DNA from: Viridibacillus arvi
GTDB taxonomy: Bacteria; Bacillota; Bacilli; Bacillales_A; Planococcaceae
NCBI RefSeq assembly: GCF_001274945.1
Contig: NZ_LILB01000005.1
Location: 267,296 to 331,295, forward strand
Reading direction: 5' to 3'
DNA: 64,000 nt
A model generated the notes under the pieces. It was given only the letters and a program-made list of their open reading frames with translations, was not told the origin of the DNA and did not search any database. Below are positions 1 to 8,549 of this stretch, piece by piece. The position numbers and the translations under genes were made by a program. The stretch's first letter is position 1; the number at the start of each line of letters is the position of its first letter.

Positions 1-770
1 AGACCATTCCCCACATAATACGATGCATGTTGGATTACTTCATCATTATCTATCCATACTACTACGTCATCTGAAACTAGCTTTTCATCCTGTTCGTACG
101 CCTCATATCCACATTGCTTCAATCCATTCAATAAAGCCTGCTGGTGGACCCATTCTTGCAATAACCAATCGTTTTTTTCTTCACCACTTACTCCATATAA
201 AGTAGCCGCTAAACAATTGGCTCCTGCAGTTGTTGCATATGTGTTGGCATATGGTAGTAAATGCGGAGGTAGTTTTTCTGGTATCTCTTCACAAACGCCA
301 TCTTCCCACCACTCTGCTACCATTTTTTTAATTGTCATTTTCTTATTACTTTGAGACATGCCTTCCCACATACTACGCTGTAAAACGACTGAATCATCTA
401 TTATGTAAGCATTAGGTACATCAGATAAATCTGCAATAAAAGTTGTTGGCAATACCATTCCCCGTTCTGTCTTAACTTGACATTGTAACAAGAACGTACA
501 AATCTCTTCAGTTAAGCTGACAATCCAGTCTTGCTGAGCCACAATTACGTGTGATGCATTTTTAATGTTCCAATATTCATAGCTATTCATTAATTCAATT
601 TGTGTATATGACGTATGATTGAAAAATTCTGTTGATGGCATAATAAGTACATTTCGCAAATGTCCTTGGAGTTTCTCAGTATCACCTTCTGCTATAAAGA
701 ATAAATCTTTTTTAGGTACATAATCTTCAACCCACTGCTGTAAAATTTCATTTGAAGGTACAATAATCAA
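1..770 (-). CDS. Partial protein, possible NlpC/P60-like fold (C-terminus beyond window)
   Basis: An open frame of 256 codons runs off the left edge. It has no early ATG. The start is TTG at 770, chosen because an AAAGGAGAGG ribosome binding site lies just upstream at 776-786 and no other start has one. I do not recognise the family firmly. The visible part is soluble, rich in Trp and acidic residues, with no signal peptide or membrane segment. Near residues 180-250 there is a GANCLAATLYG stretch and then VIQHASYYVGNG. A Cys followed some 60 residues later by a His in this setting resembles the Cys-His pair of NlpC/P60-type peptidases or amidases. That is inference, since the rest of the protein is outside the window. 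A decayed copy of an internal segment lies at 1072-1139. Confidence 0.75.
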   Translation of the reverse strand, partial: MIIVPSNEILQQWVEDYVPKKDLFFIAEGDTEKLQGHLRNVLIMPSTEFFNHTSYTQIELMNSYEYWNIKNASHVIVAQQDWIVSLTEEICTFLLQCQVKTERGMVLPTTFIADLSDVPNAYIIDDSVVLQRSMWEGMSQSNKKMTIKKMVAEWWEDGVCEEIPEKLPPHLLPYANTYATTAGANCLAATLYGVSGEEKNDWLLQEWVHQQALLNGLKQCGYEAYEQDEKLVSDDVVVWIDNDEVIQHASYYVGNG

Positions 771-798
771 TTTTTCCTCTCCTTTTTTGACCGTTTAA

Positions 799-1069
799 TT
801 AAGAGCTGTAATTTAATACATTTACAAGTATCTGTTCTTCAAAGTTGCTTTTTAAAGTTAGTATCAGTGATAAACGTTTATTTACCTTTATTTCTCCAAT
901 TTTAGAGAATCCTTTTTTTCATAGAAATTTACGATTGGGCAATTTTAGAACCCGTTGTCACGATGATTGTTTTGATACCTTCTATATTGCATTCGATGAA
1001 ATCCAATAACATCTTAGCAATGCCTTTTCTAAAATATTTTGGGTGTACTATTAATCGATGAATATCCAT
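799..1069 (-). pseudogene. Frameshifted C-terminal remnant of a GNAT acetyltransferase
   Basis: Read from an ATG at 1069, the frame gives MDIHRLIVHPKYFRKGIAKM, which contains the acetyl-CoA-binding R-K-G-I-A loop of GNAT N-acetyltransferases. It stops after 46 codons. The rest of a GNAT fold continues in other frames: PIVNFYEKK, then KKGFSKIGEIKVNKRLSL, ending at a stop at 799-801. At least two frameshifts are therefore present. The N-terminal half of what looks like the same gene lies at 2861-2995, on the far side of the cytolysin gene. About 40 residues that should join the halves are missing. No product is expected. Confidence 0.7.
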
Positions 1070-1071
1070 TT

Positions 1072-1139
1072 AAGTCATCTATTATGCATGCATTAGGTAC
1101 TACCGTTAAATCTACAATAAAGATTTTTGGCAACACCAT
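1072..1139 (-). pseudogene. Decayed duplicate of an internal segment of the 1-770 gene
   Basis: From 1139 the frame reads MVLPKIFIVDL then VVPNACIIDDL. The edge gene has MVLPTTFIADL then VPNAYIIDDS at 458-392. The two DNA stretches match at most positions over about 65 bp, in the same orientation and reading frame. The copy ends abruptly against the GNAT remnant at 1069-1072. It is too short to be a gene and is read as a leftover of a paralogue or of a local duplication. Confidence 0.65.
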
Positions 1140-1147
1140 ACGAGAAA

Positions 1148-1169
1148 AGCGCCCTGTAAACAGGGCGCT
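1148..1169 (-). terminator. Intrinsic terminator of the cytolysin gene
   Basis: A perfect 9-bp GC-rich stem (AGCGCCCTG with CAGGGCGCT, 4-nt loop) begins 10 bases past the cytolysin stop codon. On the minus strand it is followed by a short T run (TTTTCTCG). Confidence 0.85.
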
Positions 1170-1179
1170 TCACTTTTAC

Positions 1180-2709
1180 CTAATGACTAATATTAGCAGT
1201 TGGGTATAATGTTGTTCCTCCAATTGAAACTTTTATTTCATTTGTTAATGGAACATTTTGTTCATTAATAATTGTTCTCCACCATTCCCATGCAAGACCT
1301 GTACATTCTCTAGCTACGACTTTTACATTTTTTGAATTCGCTGGAAGTGGTATGACTGTAGAGAAATGAGCAGTATTGTTTCTGCCGCTTCCTTCCCAAG
1401 TTTTATGGGTTAGTACTTCTTTTCCATTTTGATCAAATGAGAATTCATCCCAAGATACATCAAATTGAGCAACATATGCACCAGAATGATCAAGCGTCAT
1501 TTTAGCACTCGAATATTCTGTAGTTGTAGTCTCAATATAATCTGTATTGTTATGCACAGCAGCAGTTGAGTTATCTTTTAAGAAAGTGCTTGTATATGAA
1601 ATTGGGTATGCTGGATTTTTAAGACTTAATTCTGCATTATCTTTAATGATATTTCGTATTTCATTAAAATCTTTTGTAACAACCTTGTTATGCTCTTTTG
1701 AATCTCCACCTAATACTACAGCGGTAAAAGTACTGTCTTCAAAAATATCTTTGTACTGTCCACTCGTTTCCACGCTGTTATTCTTAATTAAGGCCTTAAA
1801 GGCAGCTTGTACATCTTTGCTCTTAGATGTTGTTTCTAATTTCACATAAATTGTTCTACCATAAGCTACATTTGACACCATAACAGGTGGAGCCGCATTA
1901 CTTACCCCTTTACGAGTTAACTCATCAAAAGTAACACTATTATCAAAAAGATCTGATGGATTGTTAGGTAGTTCTGCACTTACGGTATAAAATATTTGCT
2001 TATATGCTGCAACCATCACTTTTTTCTCTCCACTTGCAATAGCATTAAAGTCAATGCCCAGTGAATTATCAAGAACTTTAGTGTTAACATTTAGAGTACT
2101 TGCTATTTGAGATTTACTATAAACCATAGATTCTGTATATTGCATTCTTGCAGGTAACGTATGTGTTGTTGAATACTTTTCATTCCAAGTGGATACTAAA
2201 TCATCAACTGCTCCAGACACATTACTATATATTGGATTTTGGACAGTTATTGTATTTTCTTTTCTCATGCCAGGTAAGTCTATACTAATATTCAAAGGTT
2301 TTCTCTTAGCCACTAATAAACTAGGTTGATTATCTGCAAAAGCTTTATTTGCAAGTTGTACTGCTCCTGGATAAGTACGATTAGCCACAGAATCAATAAT
2401 CGAAATATCGACTGGTGAAGTTGTAAGTGATTTTTTCTCACGTTCAACAACTACAAATTTACCATTTGAATTTATACTTTCTTTCGGAACAAAACTCTCT
2501 ACTTTATCACCATTTACTGCTAAAACCTCTTGATTATTGTACTTTAGATTCGCTATTCCAGTATCAATACCACTAGGATTTTTTGTTGCATCAGCTGAAT
2601 TATCTGTTAGTGTTTCCGCGAAAGAAATAAATGAATAATTAATAGTGCATAAACCAACTAATAAACATGCTAGTAATTTTATTCCTTTTGCATTTTTTAT
2701 AATTCCCAA
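1180..2709 (-). CDS. Cholesterol-dependent cytolysin (sphaericolysin/alveolysin-like)
   Basis: Secreted pore-forming toxin of the thiol-activated cytolysin family. Monomers bind cholesterol in animal cell membranes, oligomerise and insert a large beta-barrel. The canonical undecapeptide [11 protein letters not shown] is intact at residues 468-478, including the single Cys. The Thr-Leu cholesterol-recognition pair is in GGTTLYP near residue 500. A signal peptide covers about residues 1-32, with likely cleavage at SFA-ET. The TTG at 2709 is preferred: the GGAAGGAG site is about 9 bases upstream, whereas the earlier in-frame TTG at 2718 touches it. The length of 509 aa fits the family. The gene is monocistronic with its own terminator, and broken GNAT pieces on both sides suggest acquisition by insertion. 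Family assignment is firm. Toxicity is inferred from conserved motifs. The closest named relative I know is sphaericolysin of Lysinibacillus sphaericus. Confidence 0.96.
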   Translation of the reverse strand: MGIIKNAKGIKLLACLLVGLCTINYSFISFAETLTDNSADATKNPSGIDTGIANLKYNNQEVLAVNGDKVESFVPKESINSNGKFVVVEREKKSLTTSPVDISIIDSVANRTYPGAVQLANKAFADNQPSLLVAKRKPLNISIDLPGMRKENTITVQNPIYSNVSGAVDDLVSTWNEKYSTTHTLPARMQYTESMVYSKSQIASTLNVNTKVLDNSLGIDFNAIASGEKKVMVAAYKQIFYTVSAELPNNPSDLFDNSVTFDELTRKGVSNAAPPVMVSNVAYGRTIYVKLETTSKSKDVQAAFKALIKNNSVETSGQYKDIFEDSTFTAVVLGGDSKEHNKVVTKDFNEIRNIIKDNAELSLKNPAYPISYTSTFLKDNSTAAVHNNTDYIETTTTEYSSAKMTLDHSGAYVAQFDVSWDEFSFDQNGKEVLTHKTWEGSGRNNTAHFSTVIPLPANSKNVKVVARECTGLAWEWWRTIINEQNVPLTNEIKVSIGGTTLYPTANISH

Positions 2710-2860
2710 AAAAACCAACTCCTTCCTTAAAAATTATATCATCATATTCAGATTTTTGTATATTGATAAATTTTTTTCACGTACTCAAATTAGATAGTTT
2801 TTAAGCTACCTTCATGCACCCTGTCCTTTTTTACTTCTTAACATTTTTATGCCTATACCA

Positions 2861-2995
2861 TCATTTTTGGGGCTTCATCCTCCCTGGTATATCATAGTAG
2901 TCAATAATTTCTGCCTCTATCTTATTCGAAGGGATTTGAATGTTCAAAACTTCAAACGCAATTTTCAGATTAGTAATATCAATCTTTTTTATCAT
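2861..2995 (-). pseudogene. N-terminal remnant of a GNAT acetyltransferase (44 codons)
   Basis: ATG at 2995 behind a GAGGT site opens a 44-aa frame beginning MIKKIDITNLKIAFEVLNIQ and continuing IPSNKIEAEIIDYYDIPG. This is the typical start of a Bacillus GNAT acetyltransferase, after which the frame diverges and stops. The C-terminal half of a GNAT gene lies in the same orientation at 799-1069. I infer one ancestral gene, now split by the cytolysin segment. A short peptide could still be translated, but a function is unlikely. Nothing else is recognised in 2719-3170. Confidence 0.6.
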
Positions 2996-3170
2996 TACAT
3001 TACCTCGTTTTATTATTTCTCTAATTAATGCTTTTCTCACAATCGTCTCGCAATTTATCCATATAATCTAAATTACATGGATAAAATTATAATTCCCACC
3101 ATTAAACCACCAATCCGATATAACATATAATAACATTTATACAAATTTCAATAAAAATGATTTACCATTC

Positions 3171-3578
3171 TCATTGAGAAATATATAACCCATCAAAATC
3201 TAAAGTAGATGCTATGCCGTTTAGATAATAAGTCATATGTTGATCTGCTTCTTCAAAAGACATCCATTTAATTTGTTGTATCTCATCTGGAAAATTCACC
3301 ACTATCTCCCCGCTATATGCTTTAACTTTAAACGTAAATAACAATGCATGATGATTCCGATCTTCAAAAAACTTTTCTCTTACATCGATGAGTGTACCCA
3401 TTTCAACCTGTAGATTGGTTTCTTCATTTACTTCACGAATAAGTGCCTGCTCAAGTGTTTCGTTTTGTTCAACTGCACCACCAGGTAATGTCCATATCAT
3501 ATTTTCATTTTGTACCATTAATATTTCATCTGTTTCCTCTTTACAGATTGCGGCATATACAACATCTACTCTTTTCAT
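3171..3578 (-). CDS. Nudix hydrolase
   Basis: A 135-aa single-domain Nudix protein that hydrolyses nucleoside diphosphates linked to another moiety. The Nudix box spans about residues 33-55 and reads GGAVEQNETLEQ followed by ALIREVNEETNL. The metal-binding REVNEE core is complete, while the usual Gly after EE is Asn. The start at 3578 follows a GGGGGG-rich site. It is the last gene of a run of small minus-strand genes (3171-7005), each with its own ribosome binding site. The substrate cannot be read from sequence. Confidence 0.92.
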   Translation of the reverse strand: MKRVDVVYAAICKEETDEILMVQNENMIWTLPGGAVEQNETLEQALIREVNEETNLQVEMGTLIDVREKFFEDRNHHALLFTFKVKAYSGEIVVNFPDEIQQIKWMSFEEADQHMTYYLNGIASTLDFDGLYISQ

Positions 3579-3612
3579 TGAAATCCCCCCTAGTCGCCAT
3601 CAATCACAGTAC

Positions 3613-4182
3613 TCACTTCAGTTTTCTCTCGATTTCTTTTGCTAAAGTCGTCAGCTTGTTCATCGTTTTCCAATTACGTATTGTTACTGGAACACCAAGC
3701 TTTTGCACATTGTTCGCCAACTTGGAATTACGAATGCTTTTTTGGAATAAGAGATACACTTCACGGCCTTCAAATCGAAAGTCTTCATATTCAGTTCTAA
3801 AGGCACTCAGACCTTCAATTCTTTCCTGTGAAGGAACTTCGAGTAATAAGGCTACATAAAGGCTCTCTCCTTCTGACGATGCTTCTGCATCCGAAATCTC
3901 TTCTTTCGAATAAGGACATTCTCCCGTAATCCGTTCCCACTCGCTGGAAGTTCTTAAAATAACACTTATTGTAAACCCAAAAACTGCCTTAATTTCATGC
4001 TCAACACGCTTGATTATAAATGGTTCTTTCTCATCTGACTCGAAAAGAACATTGCCACTTTGTATATACGTTTTTACTCGTGTAAATCCTATTCTTTCAA
4101 ACATTTGCTTTAGTTCTGCCATTTTAATCTTATTGTGGCCACCTACGTTAATACCCCTTAACAATGCAATATAAATTGTCAT
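3613..4182 (-). CDS. DUF1697 family protein
   Basis: A 189-aa soluble protein. The N-terminus MTIYIALLRGINVGGHNKIK and the following YIQSGNVLFESDE are the signature of the DUF1697 family, which is widespread in bacteria and has no settled function. The length is typical and the frame complete. It starts at an ATG behind a GAGGGGG site and lies 34 bases upstream of the Nudix gene with which it may be co-transcribed. Confidence 0.9.
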   Translation of the reverse strand: MTIYIALLRGINVGGHNKIKMAELKQMFERIGFTRVKTYIQSGNVLFESDEKEPFIIKRVEHEIKAVFGFTISVILRTSSEWERITGECPYSKEEISDAEASSEGESLYVALLLEVPSQERIEGLSAFRTEYEDFRFEGREVYLLFQKSIRNSKLANNVQKLGVPVTIRNWKTMNKLTTLAKEIERKLK

Positions 4183-4249
4183 CCATAGCCCCCTCTACCG
4201 TGCTTATAAACATATTATAATTCTGTTCATCACCATTTTTTTTATTCAC

Positions 4250-4669
4250 CTAGATTGACTTGAAATAAATAATCTCAGGATCCCCGTAATCTAAATTTTC
4301 TACGAAGCCACTACGTACAAATCCTTGCGACTCAAACACCTTCTGCATATTAATATTCGATTGATTTGTGGAGGAAAATATTTTTTTAGTTGGTGCAATG
4401 CTTTCAAAATAGTTAATTAAAGCTGTTGCATATCCTTTTCGTCTTGCTAACTTTGAAACTATGATTAACGATATAAAACTACATTCAAAAAAACTCTTAT
4501 CAAATAGTAAAAACGCTCTAATTACCTCTTCTTCTTTAATAATTAAGCAATTGCCTTCTCCAACTATTTTTTCGATTTGCTTCCTTCTACTCATATTGCC
4601 TATGATTTCGCAATCGAGTTTTACTATTGCCTCTATATCTTCTACCTTTGCTGTGATAACAGAGTTCAA
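4250..4669 (-). CDS. GNAT family N-acetyltransferase
   Basis: A 139-aa GNAT protein expected to transfer an acetyl group from acetyl-CoA to an amine. Motif A includes SLIIVSKLARRKGYATALI at about residues 67-85, with the R-R-K-G-Y-A pyrophosphate loop. Motif B includes NMQKVFESQGFVRSGFVE near residues 107-124. The start is TTG at 4669, set by an AAAGGAGTG site 6 bases upstream. The protein is slightly short for the family but the core is complete. The substrate is unknown. Confidence 0.88.
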   Translation of the reverse strand: MNSVITAKVEDIEAIVKLDCEIIGNMSRRKQIEKIVGEGNCLIIKEEEVIRAFLLFDKSFFECSFISLIIVSKLARRKGYATALINYFESIAPTKKIFSSTNQSNINMQKVFESQGFVRSGFVENLDYGDPEIIYFKSI

Positions 4670-4707
4670 GTAATCACTCCTTTATAACAAGACACATGAC
4701 TGCAATA

Positions 4708-5196
4708 TTAATACTTATTACATTTATTTAAAAACTCATCAATTTGTTGAAAGTGATGTAAATCATGTTCTATTAAGCCTTTAAAATATTCAGTAATAGT
4801 TAATATACTCGTGCCTATATTCATTTCTCTGTTAAATTGACTTGCAGGTACCTTTGTTATCTCATTCACTAATTTTATTCTTGTTAGTCTAAATTTTTTA
4901 ATTCCTTCATCTTTAGTTATATTTCGACTTTCTAAAGCTGCAATTTGATTCAATTCTTTAACATTTGGACTTTCTAATTCTTGTTTTAGATTTAGCAAGT
5001 AAGGTAGTCTATTTTCCAATACGAAATTATCCCATGGTACTAAATGCCCTACAATTTCACAGACTGACCATTTATTTTCTTCTATTGGTGTAAGCCAGCA
5101 GTCATCAGATACTCTTTTTAAACTTTCTATATATTGGATTGATTTTTCATAGTGGTTCAAAATTAATTTCTTTGAATCTATTGCACTCATCTCCAT
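4708..5196 (-). CDS. DinB-like metal-dependent enzyme family protein
   Basis: A 162-aa helical protein of the DinB/YfiT-like superfamily. The expected metal-binding histidines are visible: H51 in EIVGHLVPWD and H144/H148 in IEHDLHHFQQID. In characterised members the fold supports thiol transferases using bacillithiol or related cofactors, but the reaction of this protein cannot be assigned. No strong ribosome binding site precedes the ATG at 5196. The ATG two codons later is an alternative. Confidence 0.82.
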   Translation of the reverse strand: MEMSAIDSKKLILNHYEKSIQYIESLKRVSDDCWLTPIEENKWSVCEIVGHLVPWDNFVLENRLPYLLNLKQELESPNVKELNQIAALESRNITKDEGIKKFRLTRIKLVNEITKVPASQFNREMNIGTSILTITEYFKGLIEHDLHHFQQIDEFLNKCNKY

Positions 5197-5222
5197 AGAA
5201 AAATATTTATCACTAAGTATTG

Positions 5223-5720
5223 CTATTTGGAGCTCTCAAACTGAATTGCGTCATCTAAAATAATGGTAGCTAATTCATGATCATCAATGATAAATGGTAT
5301 TTCTGATGGTTCTACCCATATACGTGTAGTCCCTTCATTTTCACGTAAAAACGGTAAGCATTCTTTAACATCCATTCGGTAAAAGGATTGATAACCTATC
5401 ATTGGATATTTACCACCTGGGACAAATAGTTGGTTCTCTTCATGATTGACTTCAATTGCACCTAGGTAAGTAATATTACCTTTAACATAAGCTTCTTCGT
5501 ACACTTCACGATGCATCGCTTCTTCAGCAGATTCACCAGCTTCAATATGACCACCTGGATAGTTAAATCCTCTATCTTTTATTTTAGTAAGTAGCACTTT
5601 GTCATCTTGAATACAGATTGCATGGACACTAGTTACGATGCACAACTCATCTAGTTGAAAATTTGGTTTCCATGTGAGTTTCACTTTATGTTCGTTCCAA
5701 TTAACTATAACTGTCTTCAT
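5223..5720 (-). CDS. Nudix hydrolase
   Basis: A 165-aa Nudix protein. The box at about residues 55-77 reads GGHIEAGESAEEAMHREVYE followed by EA, so it carries the REVYEE catalytic helix, with Ala-Tyr where Gly is common. It has an N-terminal beta extension of about 30 residues. The start at 5720 follows AGGAGG at good spacing. It is distinct from the 3171 and 36288 Nudix proteins. Substrate unknown. Confidence 0.9.
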   Translation of the reverse strand: MKTVIVNWNEHKVKLTWKPNFQLDELCIVTSVHAICIQDDKVLLTKIKDRGFNYPGGHIEAGESAEEAMHREVYEEAYVKGNITYLGAIEVNHEENQLFVPGGKYPMIGYQSFYRMDVKECLPFLRENEGTTRIWVEPSEIPFIIDDHELATIILDDAIQFESSK

Positions 5721-5755
5721 ATGAGCCTCCTAAGTTATTGCGATAATATTACTTT

Positions 5756-6454
5756 TTAAATTTCACCTAGAAATTCGATTGGTAATTGCTTCTCTACAAC
5801 TTTATTTTCAAGTAAGACTTTATACGCTTTTGCTTTCGGTCTAGAGCTCACAATTTTGGCAATCTCGTTATCAATGTAATGTATCGCTACACCGTCATCA
5901 GCTGCTACTCCTGCTTTGATACGTTGCGATTCAATTAACTGATGGTAAGTTGGTCTTCTGTCTTTTTCTCCATCATAATGTGGGCAATGACTTCCATTTA
6001 AAAACCCTAAACATTGAATTGGTTCGAGTCCATCTCCATACGAATCTGTAATGCCCTCTTCAAACCAGCAAAGAGCCCCCGCACTAATACCCGCAAGAAC
6101 AATACCTTTTTCCCATGCTTTTTTTAAGATTGTATCTAGCCCCCATTCTCTCCATAAAACCAATAGATTTTTTGTATTCCCTCCACCTACGTAAATGATA
6201 TCTTTTTCTAATATGAATTCTTCTAAATCTCTCGTTGGTGGGTTAAACAATGATAAATGCGTTGGTCTGCAATTTTGAGTCTTAAAAAAATCATAAAACC
6301 GTGCTATGTAATTATCAGCATCGCCACTTGCTGTAGGTATAAAGCAGATTTTAGGGTTAATCTCTTTTGATTGCTTAAGAATGTATGAATCTAACAAAGG
6401 ATTTTCAGGCTCCATTGAAAATCCACCGCCACCAAGTGCAATAATTTGTTTCAT
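5756..6454 (-). CDS. Peptidase E-like protein (family S51)
   Basis: A cytoplasmic serine peptidase of family S51, which in characterised members cleaves Asp-Xaa dipeptides. The nucleophile is in the elbow GISAGALCWF (Ser at about residue 124). Other family marks are ALGGGGFS near the N-terminus and YVGGGNTKNLL around residue 90. I place the start at 6454, not the ATG at 6463, because the GGAGG site directly abuts the earlier ATG and is 8 bases from the later one. The product is about 232 aa, normal for the family. Confidence 0.9.
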   Translation of the reverse strand: MKQIIALGGGGFSMEPENPLLDSYILKQSKEINPKICFIPTASGDADNYIARFYDFFKTQNCRPTHLSLFNPPTRDLEEFILEKDIIYVGGGNTKNLLVLWREWGLDTILKKAWEKGIVLAGISAGALCWFEEGITDSYGDGLEPIQCLGFLNGSHCPHYDGEKDRRPTYHQLIESQRIKAGVAADDGVAIHYIDNEIAKIVSSRPKAKAYKVLLENKVVEKQLPIEFLGEI

Positions 6455-6480
6455 AGTTTTCATCCTCCATTCTAATATTG

Positions 6481-7005
6481 TTAGTAACCTCTAGGAGTAG
6501 CAAATTTCATCCGACACATTGAGAAACCTAAAGTTGAATGCTGTACCTCATCATGAAGTTGCCAGAGGCTATCTACCGTTTTCAGTTCTACATTTCGATT
6601 GGAAAGCGCACCAATCAAATCGTTTATTTCTATACAGCTAATCGGAACTTGTTTCTTTTCGCTAACATAATATCCCGCATTTTCATCAAATAAGTGAAAT
6701 TCCATTGAATCAAATTCATATAAATATAGCTTTGTATTTCTCATCTTTTGTAGCCATTTGTTTTCAATTACTACCACATGATTACTTGGGCTTGATGAAA
6801 GATATCGAGTTTTATCTACTTTTGATGTCAATGCATTACTATGAAAACAAACACGGGGGCAATTCCTTGGCGTCAAAAAATTGGGTAAACACTTTTCGTT
6901 AATCGCCCAAACAAGTCTTTTTGTCTGATCTAAATCCTGACGAGAAGGTATTCTAGGCTCAAAAACCTCAATATTTTGTTCTTCACTTACATGAAAAAGT
7001 CTCAT
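6481..7005 (-). CDS. DUF6886-like protein
   Basis: A 174-aa soluble protein starting MRLFHVSEEQNIEVFEPRIP and containing WAINEKCLPNFLTPRNCPRV. From memory this pattern matches a Bacillales family catalogued as DUF6886, of unknown function. An N-terminal strand with F-H-V-S, followed by basic and aromatic residues, resembles small ADP-ribosyltransferase-like folds, but I see no catalytic motif to support that. The start follows GGGAGG. It is divergent from the gene at 7085. Confidence 0.75.
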   Translation of the reverse strand: MRLFHVSEEQNIEVFEPRIPSRQDLDQTKRLVWAINEKCLPNFLTPRNCPRVCFHSNALTSKVDKTRYLSSSPSNHVVVIENKWLQKMRNTKLYLYEFDSMEFHLFDENAGYYVSEKKQVPISCIEINDLIGALSNRNVELKTVDSLWQLHDEVQHSTLGFSMCRMKFATPRGY

Positions 7006-7084
7006 ATTAACCTCCCATTAAATTTCAGTAAGAATATTCTATTTTGACCTATTATTAGAATATCATAATACGGGGGTGAACGAG

Positions 7085-7402
7085 TTGGGATATGAAGCCC
7101 AGTCAAAAAAAGTGAAAATTTCCACAGAGCGTGAGATTAAAATTCCAGAAGAGTTTTATGAAGAGTTTTCATTAATTGATGAGGTTCAAATTTCTAAGGT
7201 AAATGGGGCACTAATTATTACGCCAATTATTGATCCTGTTTTCGAGAAATATAAAACGCTCATTATGGAACAGCTGACAAAAGCAGGTTATACCGGTCAA
7301 GAATTAACGGATAAGTTCAACGAGTTACGAAAGCAAGTACAAGTGAATGATGGTTTTACACTGTTCATGAACGTTAAACCAGATTTTAAAAAGCAAGAAT
7401 AA
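7085..7402 (+). CDS. AbrB/MazE-like DNA-binding protein, putative
   Basis: A protein of about 105 aa. The first 45 residues (KKVKISTEREIKIPEEFYEE, then VQISKVNGALIITPI) have the strand pattern of swapped-hairpin AbrB/MazE/SpoVT DNA-binding domains, and the rest is a charged helical tail. I choose TTG at 7085 because GGGGGTG at 7072-7078 is 6 bases upstream, while the in-frame GTG at 7076 lies inside that site. It could be an orphan antitoxin or transcription factor. No toxin gene is adjacent. It converges on the EamA gene across a shared hairpin. Confidence 0.65.
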   Translation: MGYEAQSKKVKISTEREIKIPEEFYEEFSLIDEVQISKVNGALIITPIIDPVFEKYKTLIMEQLTKAGYTGQELTDKFNELRKQVQVNDGFTLFMNVKPDFKKQE

Positions 7403-7462
7403 ACCAAAAACAGGTAGCTATATTAATTTGTAGTACGGTTCATTTCATCGCTTATTTCAACA

Positions 7463-7513
7463 AAAAACGTAGCTAGATGGGCAAGTAATTTATCCCTATC
7501 TAGCTACGTTTTT
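7463..7513. terminator. Bidirectional terminator
   Basis: A perfect 16-bp inverted repeat (7463-7478 with 7498-7513) with A- and T-runs at its two ends, between the convergent genes ending at 7402 and 7512. It overlaps the last codon of the minus-strand gene. Confidence 0.9.
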
Positions 7514-8456
7514 ACTTGATTGTGTTAGTACCTACCCACGATTTCATACGACTAAAAACGCTTTGTAGAATGTATCTAAATTTCAATCCACTAGTCCCTA
7601 CAACAACACCAATCATTATCAGTAAGCAACCTACCATTTGCAACAAGGTAATCGGCTCATTTAATAAAAAATATGCACCAATCAATGCAAATATAGTGCT
7701 GAAGTTTACAAAAATAGCTGCTTCTGCAGCCCCAATTAGTTTAATCGAAGTATTATACAGCATATGACCAATTGCTGTAGCAAAAATGGCAGAGGCAAAT
7801 AAGACGAGTATCACATTAGAATTTATTGTTTGAAAATCTTTAAATCCACCTGGTTCGATAATTAAACTGATGGCGAATAAAATAATTGATCCAATGATCA
7901 AAATATAACCTGTTAAAATCATAGGATTTATCAATTTTGATGCTTTACTAATAAATATAAAACTAAAAGCTTGCAACAATATGGATAAAAAAATATAAAA
8001 GTCTCCCAGTTGAAGTTCTCCTACTTTTTCTGCACCATTTAACACAGTTAAAATAACTCCAACTGTTCCTAATACAAAACCAGAAAATTTTTGATATGTT
8101 AATTGAGATAGCTTAAAAGCCATCGACAAAAGAGCTGTCAATAGAGGGCCGAAACCAAGGATAATACTCGTTTTTACAGCTGAAGTGCGTTGTATACCTA
8201 CTGCCAAAAATAAATGGTGGCAGACTACACCCAACAAGCTAATTATCACTATATACTTCCATGGAAAATCTCTCTGAAACAAAGTTTTTTTCAACAGAGC
8301 CAAGATAATCAACACTGTTGTTCCAGCGATAAAAATTCTTACAGCACTCATCGTTATTGGATTTAAATAATCGACTAAAGTTTTTAATGCCGTCACATTT
8401 AAGCCCCACGCCAACATAATCATTACTAAAATACTGTATACTTTGGTATTCCCCAT
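7512..8456 (-). CDS. EamA/DMT family transporter
   Basis: A 314-aa membrane protein with about ten hydrophobic segments and two EamA repeats (roughly residues 8-140 and 155-295). It belongs to the drug/metabolite transporter superfamily, whose members mostly export amino acids or small metabolites. Typical marks are the N-terminal AWGLNVTALK and the second-repeat YFLLNEPITLLQ. The start is an ATG behind GAAGGGAA. It is probably its own unit. Substrate not predictable. Confidence 0.92.
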   Translation of the reverse strand: MGNTKVYSILVMIMLAWGLNVTALKTLVDYLNPITMSAVRIFIAGTTVLIILALLKKTLFQRDFPWKYIVIISLLGVVCHHLFLAVGIQRTSAVKTSIILGFGPLLTALLSMAFKLSQLTYQKFSGFVLGTVGVILTVLNGAEKVGELQLGDFYIFLSILLQAFSFIFISKASKLINPMILTGYILIIGSIILFAISLIIEPGGFKDFQTINSNVILVLFASAIFATAIGHMLYNTSIKLIGAAEAAIFVNFSTIFALIGAYFLLNEPITLLQMVGCLLIMIGVVVGTSGLKFRYILQSVFSRMKSWVGTNTIK

Positions 8457-8549
8457 AGCGATTCCCTTCTGTAGACAATATTTTTATTCACCTAGATGCT
8501 CCCTTTTTCGTAAAAAAGGAATAATCTTACATAAAATTTAATGCGACTG

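Noticed and set aside
23-205. Plus-strand 60-aa frame at the left edge
   Set aside because: It is antisense to the well-supported minus-strand gene 1-770 and has no ribosome binding site.
7044-7071. TTGACC-16-TAATAC as promoter of the AbrB-like gene
   Set aside because: The transcription start would fall on the ribosome binding site, leaving almost no leader.
8239-8478. 79-aa minus-strand frame overlapping the EamA gene start
   Set aside because: Out-of-frame shadow of the transporter gene; composition matches no protein and the EamA start is well supported.
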